Positions 1 through 10,894 are shown, counted from the first letter of the stretch. The stretch: DNA of 64,000 nt from Lytechinus variegatus (GCF_018143015.1 NC_054757.1:2962001-3026000); one strand, 5' to 3'. Made by a program: numbers and translations. The notes: generated from the letters alone by a model not told the origin.

Positions 1-116
1 TTGTGGGATGGTCACTCTTTGCCGCGAGAGTCATTAATCATAGAGGACCGTTATTCATAATCGGGGCTATTATTCATACAGCTGAATAAAAAATCGCTAA
101 TCAGGTTATACATAAA

Positions 117-421
117 AGCACGTACTCTGAGGTCAGGTTTAACTTAGACATGTTTTAGACATGTTAGAACATGGTCCTGTGCTAAAATTATGGGAAGCCA
201 AATGTGTCAAAATTTTGTTTACAGTGAATGCTTCTCATGTGTACTGTACGTGCTCTTTACTAATTCTTTAATGGTGAAGACAACTGTCATACTCATCCTT
301 CCCAGTGAGTTAAACTAGCCGATAGAATGGACATCTACTATTATAGATTTATGTAACAACTGGCTTTCCATAGTTAAACCACAACTTAAAGTTTGAATTA
401 AACCCGACTTCAGAATACGCC
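117..421. mobile_element. Palindromic MITE, degenerate copy (same family as 26.8 kb)
   Basis: Imperfect terminal inverted repeats built from GGTTTAA / TTAAACC blocks bracket an interior with a 'cataattttagcac'-type segment. The same ends and the same interior, in reverse orientation, recur at 26802-27122. There is no coding capacity. The family resembles non-autonomous DNA transposons; no superfamily could be assigned. Confidence 0.6.
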
Positions 422-949
422 TTAGGATCACTAATCATTAAATCCGATTATGACTGGCAACAATCTTGTTTAATCATGTAGAGTGACATTGCCAAGTTAA
501 TTATGAAGAGCAACCCAAATGTTTGATTGCAATATATTTCTTATATGAATATTAAACTTTATCATACATCTTTATTTATATGAAAGAGACTTCAGATTTA
601 TGACCCCCTTTTCGTGATTTGACTAGCGATCATCTTTCTTTAAAAATCGACCCTTATAAATTGTAAACCATTTTATTTTATTATCCCGAATATAAGGTTA
701 GTGAACTTCGAAAAAATGATGTATCATAATATAAATTTATAAATCTATACTATCTAATGCCCTCAGTCTTTCAAATAATCGCTCTTCCTTTCCCCTTTTT
801 TCTTACTCTGTCCATTTTTGTTGTTGTTATTGTTGTTATGATTACTTGGAATATCATCCCGTGGTGCTGGATGTGAACATGGTAAAGTAAGAAGGTTTTT
901 AAGTTTTTAAGTTTTGTTTGATGTACATCCCGAATGATATGCAAATTAT
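422..949. other. Intergenic, nothing recognised
   Basis: AT-rich single-copy-looking DNA. No exon with matching splice sites, RNA gene or clear repeat was seen. Confidence 0.5.
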
Positions 950-1345
950 GGAACTGATGTGATCCCCCACTCACTATTTCTCTACATATTTTATTATATG
1001 AACTGTGAGATATAATACTTCCCTCATAATGTAATAAGGTTTGAAATTTTCTTATTGGTGGGATTACCATTGCTGCGACGCGGTGCGATGTGATGCTTCA
1101 TCAATATTGCCAAATCTCTACAAATTGAAATGTTATATAAAAAGTTCAAAAGAAATAGTGACATCATGTACTCACTAATTTGCATATGGTGCATATACGA
1201 TAACTGCTTTGCGGGAAATAAATGAATATTTGAAATGTCACAACCTTCATATTTACATCTGATTTTGGTAAAATTTTCCAGCATAATGCTTGTTCTACTT
1301 TCCTCTCTAGTTCTTTAATCGACTCTTTGATGGGGATGGACTTGG
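950..1345. mobile_element. Truncated palindromic MITE related to the TTAA family
   Basis: It shares with the elements at 5287 and 39083 the segments 'actcactatttct', 'agaaatagtga', 'aatttgcata' and the outer arm 'cagcataatgcttgtt' leading to 'gatggggatggacttg'. Only one outer arm is present, so it is a truncated and diverged copy. Confidence 0.5.
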
Positions 1346-1405
1346 CATCAAACATGTCAAAGCTAATATGATGATGATGGTGATAATATAAAGTTAATAA
1401 ACAAT

Positions 1406-1612
1406 GATAATATAAAGTTTCAAAATTTAATGATCAAAATCCACACATATTGGATCATTCTCAATTTTACACACACAAAAAAAAACACTTGGAAAATATG
1501 GACAATTACAGTGAGACACAAAGGTACAAATCAAATATATGAACATACAATAAATATAAATACGAAATACAGAAAAATTAAGGTTAACAATCTTCATGTT
1601 GAGCCCTAAAAC
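1406..1612. repeat. Dispersed repeat, copy 1 (pair with 2255-2450)
   Basis: About 200 bp starting 'gtttcaaaatttaatgatc' matches 2255-2450 in direct orientation with many point differences. The shared start followed by A-rich text resembles the 3' end of a LINE read on the minus strand, but no reverse-transcriptase residues are visible. The two copies flank the purine-rich tract at 1636-1860. Confidence 0.5.
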
Positions 1613-1635
1613 ATATTCGATACGATTCGATCTCA

Positions 1636-1860
1636 TTGCAGGTGGGGGAGGAGGCGAGGCATAGACGAAGGAGGAGGAAGAGGAGATCGAGCAATGCCGT
1701 GACGCTGATACTAATAATTAGTGAATCAAGGATGGGGAGAAAGGGAGCAGGAGGGGGGGGGGAATGGGTGATAACGGAGAGAAGGGAAGGAGGATGATAA
1801 TGGGGTGGAGAGGAGGCGGGAGGGTATGATAATGAGAAGAAGAGGAGAAGGAGAAAATAT
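1636..1860. repeat. G/A-rich (polypurine) low-complexity tract
   Basis: The + strand is almost wholly purine with many GGAGG and GGGG runs, including a run of G near 1753. Such tracts can form G-quadruplex or triplex structures. Nothing here suggests coding. Confidence 0.7.
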
Positions 1861-2254
1861 GCGGTGACAATATAATTATTGACTCGAAAACAGCACTTAG
1901 CCAAAATAAAGATCCTACATACGATCTATGACCAAAATTACTCTGTGGTATTATTACCGGTTCTACACCAATACTATACAGGTTTTTTTTTTATTAGTAT
2001 TTGTGATGTGTGCATCACCTATTATACGGATGTTAAATGAAGTGTGAGCACTCTGGTCTGTTTTTAAGCTAGCTCGTTTCATTTATTTCAAATTCTCATT
2101 AAAAATATATAATATAACATACAATTCAAATGGGAAGAAGAATACAATGTATACAAATGAATATGCAAACAGCGAAATACATAAGAGAAAAAGAAGATTG
2201 CGGGGGACCAGCATAGTGGCCTATGCTATAGCAATAAATCAGCAACCACATATA

Positions 2255-2450
2255 TATAGTTTCAAGTTTCAAAATTTATTGATCAAAATCCACGCAAATT
2301 GGATCATTTTCAATTTTACAAACAAGCATTTAAATGGACAATTACATTGAGACACAAAGTTACAAATCAAACATATGGATATATAAATACAAAATACAGA
2401 AAATACATATATGGGATGTTGGAAGTCATCAAATTTGATGCCCTAACTTT
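2255..2450. repeat. Dispersed repeat, copy 2 (pair with 1406-1612)
   Basis: Direct, diverged copy of the repeat at 1406-1612, beginning 'gtttcaaaatttattgatc' and running through 'acaattacattgagacac'. Possibly a LINE tail; no protein similarity was seen. Confidence 0.5.
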
Positions 2451-3880
2451 TTTGATAGAAATTGAGAATTTCATAACAGGCCTAAGTAAGAGAGGATTAT
2501 GGCGCATTGCAGATGACCACATTATTGGGTTTGAAAAATTATTTTATAAATTATGAAAGTGAAGATTTCTCGCTCATTTTTTTTCAAAAACGAATAAATA
2601 TCTGGACGAGCGAATGAACCACAAAGATGCCTTTCTCTTTTTCTCTCCTCCCTTCTTCCCCCTTTTTTTGGAGGGGGGCATTTGTGGAGACTGCCCCCTG
2701 GCTAGATGCCTACGTACATGTTTAAAGTTCTCTGACCTGTTAAGTTTTTCTCTTGAAATAGAACATTTATGTTCTCACTCGTATTTTAGGTTTCCTCAAG
2801 TATAAAATTGACACTTCTGGACTTGCATACAATACATGCACTGACATCTCCCTTATTGCCATAAGTCTTATCGCCACCGGCGAAATCATATAGGCCTATA
2901 TTTTATAGGCCATGTATTTTGAAGAAAAAAAACCACATCAGTGAAAATGTAATAATATACATTCTTAATCAATTTTGATATATCATCATCTTTTTCGCTA
3001 ATTCATTGTCATTCCCCATGCTACCCAGCATTACAATTATACTATGCATTATGTTGCCATGGGGGGGGGGGGCGGCACGGGCTGATATTGCCACATTGCA
3101 GATTCTGAAGCCTCCAACTGTCTTGTTAAGTCTCCCATGCACTCAATGGTGCTCACGATAGGCTTTATTGAAAATAATTTCACACATTTTATACTCTCTT
3201 TCAAATGTTAAATTTATGGGCTAATAACAGATTAAAAATATATTTGTATATTACAGAGGCCTCATTCTATAAATCATATAGGGAGCCTCTTTCGAGGCCT
3301 GGCTCGTTATAATTATTGTACGAATATAAATGAATGAACAATTTTAATTCAATGCGAATTCTATTCAATCATAAACTGTTATTATTAAGAAGGGGGAATT
3401 TACACTCCGGGTCCAAAGTTCTATTTTTTATGGATCACTAAATTTTCATTGAAATGACATGTTCTAATATTTACAAAAGGCCCATTTCAGTAACTCCGCA
3501 TTTATCATCGTGTGCATTATGAATGAATACAGGGGTGGAACTATTTTAAACTGATCATATTTGGTTGGGTACGTGTGCATTGCTATTACCATGGACACTA
3601 CACAATTTAGCAAATGGTAGTCGGTTTTATGACTGGTGATTTCTCTGTCCATCTTCTGCATCGATTTAAGTGGTTCAAGACCAACTTCTTTGAATTTTAA
3701 TGAGAGGTTATCAAAGTTTTGAAGGTCGCGGTTCTTTTGCTCGTAGTGTAACTGGAATTAAATCATGCATTTTGAATCTTAGATGACAAGACTTGTAGTA
3801 CTTCATGCGACATCAATGTGATATATATTTTTTCGTTTTCTGAACTTTAGATAGTGAATAGAATAATTTGAAGGAACTCA
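2451..3880. other. Intergenic upstream of the PLA2-like gene
   Basis: No exon was recognised. The stretch holds a poly-G run (about 3061-3072) inside a GC-rich patch and several short AGGCCT-containing palindromes (near 2893 and 3256). The last 100 bp are the likely proximal promoter of the gene starting at 3970. Confidence 0.45.
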
Positions 3881-3884
3881 AGAC

Positions 3885-3901
3885 GGATTAATCTATAAAA
3901 A
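3885..3901 (+). promoter_or_regulatory. TATA box with adjacent GGATTAATC site
   Basis: TATAAAAA at 3894-3901 lies about 70 bp upstream of the first usable ATG (3970), so a start site near 3925 would give a short 5' leader. Immediately upstream, GGATTAATC is an overlapping pair of K50 homeodomain (Otx/Goosecoid-type) core sites. Binding is inferred from the motif alone. Confidence 0.4.
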
Positions 3902-3969
3902 TACGTGTGTCTGCATGTTTGCTGACGAGAAGACGTCGAATTATTATAACTCTAGTTTGGCCCTTGTCA

Positions 3970-4288
3970 ATGTTATTATTGATCTCCAACATGAAGTTCA
4001 ACGTTAGTCCAGTCCGAATCCTCGAAAACAACTTCGTTATCCCAACCGTCCTCATCGTCATCGTCCATTATGTGACGATGTCGACTTCCACCTCGTCCGC
4101 GGAGTCGTTGGTGCTGGAGGACTTCCAGCATTTAACCGACAAGCTCACTCATAAGATCATGGAGAATATCGAGAGATTGAAAGCAACCGACCCAAACTGG
4201 GGGCAGCCCCCTAAGGATATGGGAGAGGACGATATGACACAGGAACAGATGAAAAGTATCTCAGAATGTGAATTTCATTGTCCAAATG
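3970..4288 (+). CDS. pla2g12: PLA2G12-like exon 1 (signal peptide to CEFHC)
   Basis: Open from ATG 3970 to a donor at 4289 (AATG|GTAACT, phase 1). Two in-frame ATGs are possible, 3970 and 3991. The frame is also open upstream of 3970, but without an ATG. It encodes the hydrophobic leader, a Ser/Thr-rich linker, a helical stretch (LVLEDFQHLTDKL) and the first two cysteines. Confidence 0.8.
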
Positions 4289-7200
4289 GTAACTATTTCG
4301 GTCTATTTCGCTTTATCAATACGATCTGTAGGCCTACAATGGCATAGATACACTGTTTGAATCAGTTACGATTTGCATACATGTATATTTAAAGTTATTT
4401 AAAACATTCACAATCAGTTGAGAACATACAACATGATAAACCACCAACCATCATTTTTTATCATTCGTTTGTCAAATATGCATCACAGGTAATATATACA
4501 AATTTAGATAAATGAAGTTTCCCTGTTAAATGTTTTATCTGTTTTACAATTGACAACGCTTAATATTAACATGCGGGCCCGAAACAGGAACTGATTTTTT
4601 TTCAACACTAAGACCTGAAAATGGGAAATTCTAAGCACCATTGTTGTCTACACTGGATAGGTACTTTACTGTAAAGATAATGCGAGCGCGAAGCGCGATC
4701 TGAAATTTTGATATTTTGGCACGTCGAAAGGATAAATTTAAGACAATAACATCAACATAAGGCCAATATCAATGTGAGGTCGAAGCACGAGCTTCAATAG
4801 TTTGAAATTCAAACCTATATTGTTTCAGAGTATACGTATCCTCCTTAACAAATTAATATTGTGAGCGCGAAGCGCGAATTTAAACATTTTTATACTCAGA
4901 CCTGAAGACAGAGAATTTCTAAACAATCAAAACAAAACATAGGGCCTCATCAGGATGCGTACTCCACTGCACAAAACAACTAGCTTGTGTAGTTTTCACC
5001 CAAAACACACATTATTGGTTTAGAACTACCCAGAAGTTTTAACCAATTGTGAGGACAGTATGTTGCCCAGCAACAGAGTGTACAATAATGATTGATTAGC
5101 AGGCTAATTACTCCTGAATTTTAGTAATACATGATTGATAAGAGAATAGCCAGCCAATAAGCTAACCGTTTTACCCCATTTTTTTACAGGTCAGATGGAA
5201 GTGGAAAACGAGCAATTCAAAATGCCAGGTTATAAAAACTGCAAGGATTATGACAGCATGGTTCGTATAACGACTACTCCTATTAAAGGTCAAGTCCACC
5301 TCAGAAAAATGTTGATATGAATCAATATAGAAAAATCAGACAAGCACAATGCTCAAAATTTCATCAAAATCGGATGTAAAATAAGAAAGTTATGACATTT
5401 CAAATTTTCGCTTATTTTTAACAAAATAGTTATATGAACGAGCCAGTTACATCCAAATGAGAGAGTCGATGATGTCACTCACTCACTATTTCTTTTGTTT
5501 TTTATTGTTTGAATTATAGAATATTTCAAAGTTTACGAATTTGACGATTCGGACCTCCTTGCCTGAAGCACAAAATGTTAAAATAATGGAATTCCACGTG
5601 TTCAGGGAGGAATGAAACTTCATTTCACATGACAATGACGAGAAAATAACAATATTTCATATTTCATATAATAAAGTACAAAAGAAATAGTGAGTGAGTG
5701 ATGTCATCAGTTCCTCATTCGCATACCGACCGAGATGTGCATATAACTGTTTTGTGAAATGAAGCGAAATTTAAAATGCCATAACTTTCTTATTTTACAT
5801 TCGATTTTGATGAAATTTTCAGTGTTATGCTTGTTGAATTTTTCTCTTTTTATTCACATCAGGTTTTTGTTGGGGTCGACTTGTCCTTTGCCTTACTGCC
5901 ATTTAACTGAATGATTAGATAATAATATTGTTAAAGGTAACTTTATATTGGATCTATCATGAATGTTTAGCCGAGGCTACCCTTAAGATTGAAGAAATAG
6001 AAAGGGGCAGGGGAAATAACCAGACAGAGATAGAAATAATGGAAGGGATGGGGGGGGGGGGGGGGGCACAGAAATAGAGGGAGACAGGGGTGGTGGAGAG
6101 GGAGTGGAAGAAACAAAATACTTAAAAAAGGAATCATGATTTCCTTCTAATTTACAACAAACGAAGTACAAATTCCGTATAAATCAACAATTAAAGTATT
6201 ATTTGAAACAGAATTTGATGAATAATAGTTCCAATCAATACTGGAAGAACAGTAGCATTTTATTTGTGAGAGAAAAAAATGAAGTCCGTCTTTTAATCAC
6301 TCTTCAGCCACTTGTCCTACTTTGCCTCAATTCGCTCATTATATGTTAAAGTCGTTTTCATCAAAGACAGTTTCATTTTTATTTTACTTAGGTTCATTTT
6401 TAGAGTCGAGACATAAAGCAAGAAATACTTTTGATATACTGACTGACATCTAAAAGTAAATTGCCAATTCGACTATTGCAAACTCGTCCACTCATCACAT
6501 GGCCTGCCTTCATTTAGTCTAGTGCCATTACGTCCATCAACGTTTCGTCTAACAACCATTTGGTCCAATTACCACTCGGTTCAATCATCACTTCGTTTAA
6601 TCACCATTTCGGCTATATGACCAGTTCAACTAATAACTAGTTGGTCTAAATTCCATTTCCTTTTCACTCATTTCGCCCAATACCACTAAGTCCAATAAAG
6701 ACGAAATGGTATATGGACTAAATGGCTATAAGACCAACTGGTTATTAGACGAAATAGTGAGTGGACGAAATGGCATTAGACCATGTGGATAGTAAACGAA
6801 CTGACGGTAGACCAAATGATAGTAGACGAGTTAGTAATTGGACGAATTGGCATTGGACCAATGATAAACCCATGCACCATAACGAGTAAGCTTTGCATTT
6901 GTTTTAATTGTAGTGGGACCGGATACCAGGTGCCTCGGACTGTTGTAAGCGACATCAGATTTGCTACCATACATGTGGGCTTGAAAGAACACGGTGTGAC
7001 ATGGAGTTTACTAGGTGTATGGAGAATGTTTGCGAAGAATTACAAGAGAAAGGAATGATTAAAACGGAGAAAGTTATCGAAGGTAAGACGGTAGGATAGG
7101 AATAGGATCCAGAATAGGTAGGGTAGGATAGGATCCAGAATAGGAAACTTACTTTTGTTACAAAATTATTGACTACACTCTTTACATAGTTGGGCAAGAA

Positions 7201-8187
7201 ATGCCCAACTTTTAACAACCTCTGTGATTTATTTTGGAAGAAAAAAGGTGTGTGATTTGCTCATATTAAGCACTTTCTTATGTCAAAAGGAAGCGCTTAA
7301 TTATGAGCGAAATCACACTTTTTTTTCTTTTAAAATAAATCACAGAAGTTTTCTTGCTTCGCGTGCATGAAAAGAAAAGAATCCATCTTCTACCTTGCAT
7401 CATATCCCTTAAAGATTTTTTTCTTCGTAATCGAGTTATATAATCTAAGAAATATTAAAATTATAATTAGAGCACTCAAAAGTTTCAAAATTTCAGAGCT
7501 GCAACGCCATTCGCGGGAAGGAATATTTCCTCCCTGCATCTTCTACACTGTTTTGCGAGTTAAAGAAATTTAATGTTGCTAACATTCTTGCTATAAAATG
7601 TGATCAGACCAAGGTACTACCACTTTTGTTCTCAATTTGTATAAAACGTTTTAGCTTTTGCTCATCGCGCGGGAACATAAATTATTTCAATCTTAATTGC
7701 TCATTCTTTCCCTTTTTTTGGCGCACATAATTTCTTTCCAAAACGATTTATTAAAAATCACAGCAAGTTATTTGAAGGCGAGTTGATAAGGGTACGCACT
7801 AGAGACGCAAGAGACGTCTTCCCTCTTATCTCTTCGTTTTCTTTTTCTTCATCACCAGCTTGTGTTTCTGCTATGAGAATGCTTGGTATCATGGTTATGG
7901 AACCCGGATGTAAAATGTATCCTAAAGCACAGGGCGCTGCCTGTCGGTGTGTCGACAAGGATCCCGATGATGATGTCGACGCTGATAGCAGCCTGTCTGA
8001 TTCAAATACCTCAGGAAAATTTGTCGACAACGAAAGAAGGCTAAAGGACTTGACACCGAAGAAAGATGACATCGTGATTAATGATAAAGGCAATGAAAAC
8101 ATTGGTGATGTTGAGATGACCATCGACGACGACGACGACGACTTCGACAATGGTATAGGCGCTCGTGTTGACCGGGATGAGCTATGA
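3970..8187 (+). CDS. pla2g12: Group XII secreted phospholipase A2-like protein, probable pseudoenzyme with ER-retrieval tail
   Basis: Four exons (3970-4288, 5190-5260, 6914-7082, 7859-8187) join in phase to 295 codons. Residues 1-44 hold a hydrophobic core (FVIPTVLIVIV) that looks like a signal peptide; the alternative start at 3991 (MKFNVSP) fits one better. Residues 100-217 form the PLA2 domain: CEFHC, NC, CCKRHQICYHTC, RCDMEFTRC, VC, AC, GC and AACRC. By eye all 14 cysteines match human PLA2G12A. The catalytic His is kept (144) but the calcium-binding Asp that follows it in active enzymes is Gln (145), and the glycine-rich calcium loop is replaced by CKDYDSM. Phospholipid hydrolysis is therefore unlikely. 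Vertebrate PLA2G12B is likewise inactive and works in the ER in lipoprotein assembly, but there the His is lost. Residues 218-295 are a very acidic tail ending RDEL, predicting ER-lumen residence. The human proteins are about 190-195 residues, so this one has extra length at both ends. The family assignment is firm; the function is inferred. Confidence 0.88.
4660..4895. repeat. Dispersed GCGCGAAGCGCG repeat in intron 1
   Basis: Two copies of the palindromic core GCGCGAAGCGCG (near 4686 and 4866) are each followed by a 'tgaaattt/aatttaaa' tract. Related cores occur on either strand near 34550, 34660, 45415, 54890, 54975 and 56395. It looks like a dispersed echinoderm repeat of unknown type. 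Confidence 0.55.
5190..5260 (+). CDS. pla2g12: PLA2G12-like exon 2 (degenerate calcium-loop exon)
   Basis: The acceptor TTTTTTACAG|GT restores phase 1 from exon 1. The donor ATG|GTTCGT is weak but is the one that joins exon 3 in frame at TGG; a better-looking GT 26 bases on (AAAG|GTCAAG) belongs to an inserted MITE. It encodes MPGYKNCKDYDSM, the place of the calcium loop. Confidence 0.65.
5287..5887. mobile_element. Palindromic MITE, TTAA family a (copy 1), in intron 2
   Basis: Its inverted ends AGGTCAAGTCCACC and GGTCGACTTGTCCT follow TTAA on the left and TTGC (a decayed TTAA) on the right. Internally the arms mirror each other around 'gagtgagtgatgtcat'. It is about 90 percent like 39083-39605 by eye. 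TTAA target sites suggest a piggyBac-type source. Confidence 0.7.
6040..6070. repeat. Poly-G run
   Basis: About 16 uninterrupted G near 6051-6066 within a GGGA-rich stretch of intron 2. Confidence 0.8.
6466..6862. mobile_element. Foldback element made of GTCTAAT/ATTAGAC blocks, in intron 2
   Basis: The left half carries repeated short blocks of the type 'cgtctaa-accattt-gtc', and the right half carries their reverse complements. The whole is thus a ~400-bp palindrome of degenerate ~18-bp repeats. A second copy lies at 29790-30182. It ends only about 50 bp before the acceptor of PLA2-like exon 3. Confidence 0.65.
6914..7082 (+). CDS. pla2g12: PLA2G12-like exon 3 (active-site exon, His-Gln)
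   Basis: The acceptor is TTTTAATTGTAG|TG and the donor GAAG|GTAAGA (phase 1). It encodes WDRIPGASD, then CCKRHQICYHTCG (residues 140-152) and the second half of the disulfide core. The Gln codon is CAG at 6956-6958. The frame is uninterrupted and the family spacing is kept, so this exon is under protein-level constraint rather than a fossil. Confidence 0.88.
7217..7350. mobile_element. Short palindromic MITE in intron 3
   Basis: About 55-bp inverted arms run from CTGTGATTTATTTT to its complement AAAATAAATCACAG, with a small loop near 7285. No genes. Just upstream, 7087-7143 holds a short tandem of 'taggataggatccagaa'. Confidence 0.65.
7859..8187 (+). CDS. pla2g12: PLA2G12-like exon 4 (last cysteines, acidic tail, RDEL stop)
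   Basis: The acceptor CACCAG|CT joins exon 3 as Ala-Cys. It encodes the family C-terminal block ACVSAMRML...PGCKMYP...AACRC, then a 78-residue tail rich in Asp (a DDDDDD run near 8126-8150) ending RDEL before TGA. Open frame continues upstream of the acceptor but lacks similarity, so the splice site is preferred. Confidence 0.85.
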
Positions 8188-9640
8188 TAAGAAACTTTAT
8201 CTAAGTTCAACATCTTACTTCAAAATCACTCAATAAGAATCGAATTGGAATAACATGAACTTTATTTTCAAAAGTTTTATTTTCAATGCACAGTTCATTG
8301 CTTGTTTTTGTACGGCCCATGGGGCTGTAAACCATGCAGCCAAAACTGATTTTCAAACTTGATCTAGTTTTAAATAGTGCCCTCATGCGATAAGTATGAC
8401 TATCATGAGTTGCGGAGTTCAGTTGTTGTATACGGTTTTGATAATCGGTAACGTTGCAGAAAAGTATACTGTTTCATTTTTTTTACAATAATGGTTATTG
8501 CTGTGTTATGCCGTGGTGTCGTGGTCAAGTGCAGTGGTGTAAGGTACAAAAAATATATGGGACAAATTTCTAAAAAGCTGCGAGAGGGCGAAGCAATCGA
8601 GCAAAAATTCTAATTTTATTACCACCGAAAAATATCTGATTTTGTGATAAATTTTGATATAGTATTCAGAAAATTATGCCATATTTCATATTTTCCTTTC
8701 ATTTTCTTTTTAATTTTTTTAATCCCCTGGTCGTGAAAATGTTTGGATGTCCATGGTCCCCTTGCATTAAAATGAATGAAAGTGATTATCGGTACTAACG
8801 TGTGGTTATTTCTTATATCAAAATAGTAATTATCAAAATCAATAATAATTAAAAGTCACTCGAACAACTTTGTTTAGTTTGTGATACAACAACGTGGTAA
8901 AAGTTCATTAACCCAAAATGACATTTTACCTCCATTTTGAATCTTTGATATACACCAAATGAATAATTTCTGTTTTATCTGTTTCACGAAATAGGTCGCT
9001 ATTCAAAAGGTAACCTTGATAAACGTATTTTTGTAGAGAAACAGCGAATATATTTCGCTTATGCCATGAAGACATCAAAACCCAAGATGAGAATACGCCT
9101 GAAACATAATCTTTCAATAATTCAAACGAATAAAATGAAGAAAGGGGAGAAAATGATTAGACAAATATTGATAAATGAGCATATATGATTGAAAATAACG
9201 ATTATGAATATTATGAAAACAAAGTTAAATAGAATACCCTGTGTAAAAATAATCATGGATTCAAGTCATGCACCAAATATGAAATATGTGAAATATATCC
9301 CAATTTTGCAAAAGAACCGTTTTACAGTCTGTTGAAAGTATTGGTTAACCAATGCTTTCAAACTCTTTCAAAAGTATATTTTTTTGTCATTGATTCTTTG
9401 GGAAAGGTTGAATATTACCTTGTACTCTTTCTCATTAATGTTTATATATTTTTTTTCACTTAGAAACTGGCTATTGTAGGTTAACTGTTTCATGATACTC
9501 TCATTTATTACTCATAAAAAATTGTAATGTCCGGAATTTTTATGCTCATTCCAAACCAAAATTGATTTTCATATGAGACAGCAAAATTCATATTATTTTC
9601 TTTTTACACAGTATTCACACACACCATACACTGTTGGCAA
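8188..9640. other. 3' flank of the PLA2-like gene, then AT-rich intergenic
   Basis: The 3' untranslated region of the PLA2-like gene must start here. The first AATAAA on + is near 9127 and no nearer canonical signal was found. No other exon was recognised. Confidence 0.4.
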
Positions 9641-9644
9641 TAAT

Positions 9645-9850
9645 CTAAACAACGATGTTTACAATGTGAATCGCACAGTAGTTGTTAAAACATTTAAACA
9701 ATTGTTTAAAATCTTAAGCAACAAAGTTTATGCAAATACTTAATAATCAATATTTTAAGCATGGTTGTTTAAGATTTTAAACACTTGTTTTAAACTGTTT
9801 AAACAATTAAATAATTACAACGTTATTTAAATCATATTTAACAATGTAGA
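9645..9850. mobile_element. AT-rich palindromic element (TTTAAACAATTG-type)
   Basis: Opposed copies of 'aaacaattgtttaaa' and 'ttgttttaaactgtttaaac' form inverted arms around 9745. A related, shorter copy is at 56860-56975 ('tttaaacaatgtttttatt'). Confidence 0.5.
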
Positions 9851-10574
9851 CTTTTATGATTAAGTTTTAAAAAGGCCCTTTTGTTGGGGGGGGGGGGCGG
9901 GGTACCTTTAAGGGTACCAAAAACTCCGGGCCAAAACTTAAAAGAGGCTCTAAACTCTGGCTTTAACACTAGGCTAATTTCAAATAAGTGAAAGCACAAA
10001 TAGGCCCAAATGATAATAATAGAATGGCTTCTTAGAATACCCATCCCCTAGATGAACTTAGGCTGTTCTATTACCTTTTCCACCTATACAACCCCAAAAC
10101 AAATTAAAGTTGATTATTAACCAATTTAAAAAAACCGATATTCAAACTTGATTATGCATCCATATAACTCCATATAAATTTCGTTTTATTTTGGACTAGC
10201 ATGCACGGAGAAGTATTTGATGGTGGTGATGATGATGACGTAAGAATGTACCAAAATAAAAAAATAAATAAATAACAATTGTTCGTCTTTAGGTTTCTAG
10301 GTTATCCTGGTAGTGACAAACAAATGTCATTCTTAATCGATCTGTTGTCAGATAAAACAGTCTTATCATTCATATACGAGTAGAATAAAACACAATAATA
10401 GGTACGAAGTACAATTCATATCATCAAATAGTGAGGGCATTTACAGGTCACTGTTTGTAGACCAGGGAAATAAACGTTGTGCTTCATAGGGATGTATCCA
10501 TTTAAGGGTAGAGTTTCGCAAAGAATGGGTTAAATTTCTAATCAAAAATCAGGATTTTCACAAACAGAAGCTTA

Positions 10575-10720
10575 ACAAAGAGGAACTTCTCCCTGACGAA
10601 AAGTTTATTGTAAAAATAGAAGAAATAATAATCATGAAAAAAAACATTGGTTAAGGTTTGAGGAAAGTCCATTGGCATTGAATACGTTATTAGAATTTTA
10701 AGTTTTTGATTTGTGACGTC
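10575..10720. mobile_element. Half-copy of the TTAA family c element
   Basis: Shares 'ctccctgacgaaaagttt', 'attgtaaaaatagaagaa' and 'ggtttgaggaaagtcc' with one arm of 22921-23364. The other arm is missing. Confidence 0.55.
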
Positions 10721-10894
10721 ATATACGGGCAGCTGCCCCATATTATGCATGACCCTGGGAACGATATTTTTTTATTTGGGTGCTGACTTAAATTTGAAAA
10801 GCAAAAAAAGTTTCACTACCATTTTTTGTAGTGGTCATTTTTGTACTTTGGTTACAATTTTTACACATCTTCCAGAATACCTGCAGGGAGTGCT

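Noticed and set aside
5261-5320. Extension of PLA2-like exon 2 into RITTTPIKG
   Set aside because: The alternative donor AAAG|GTCAAG is the end of an inserted MITE that recurs at 39083, so it is not ancestral exon sequence.
7758-8213. 151-codon minus-strand frame
   Set aside because: It is antisense to PLA2-like exon 4; the Ser-rich text is the complement of the acidic GAT/GAC codons.
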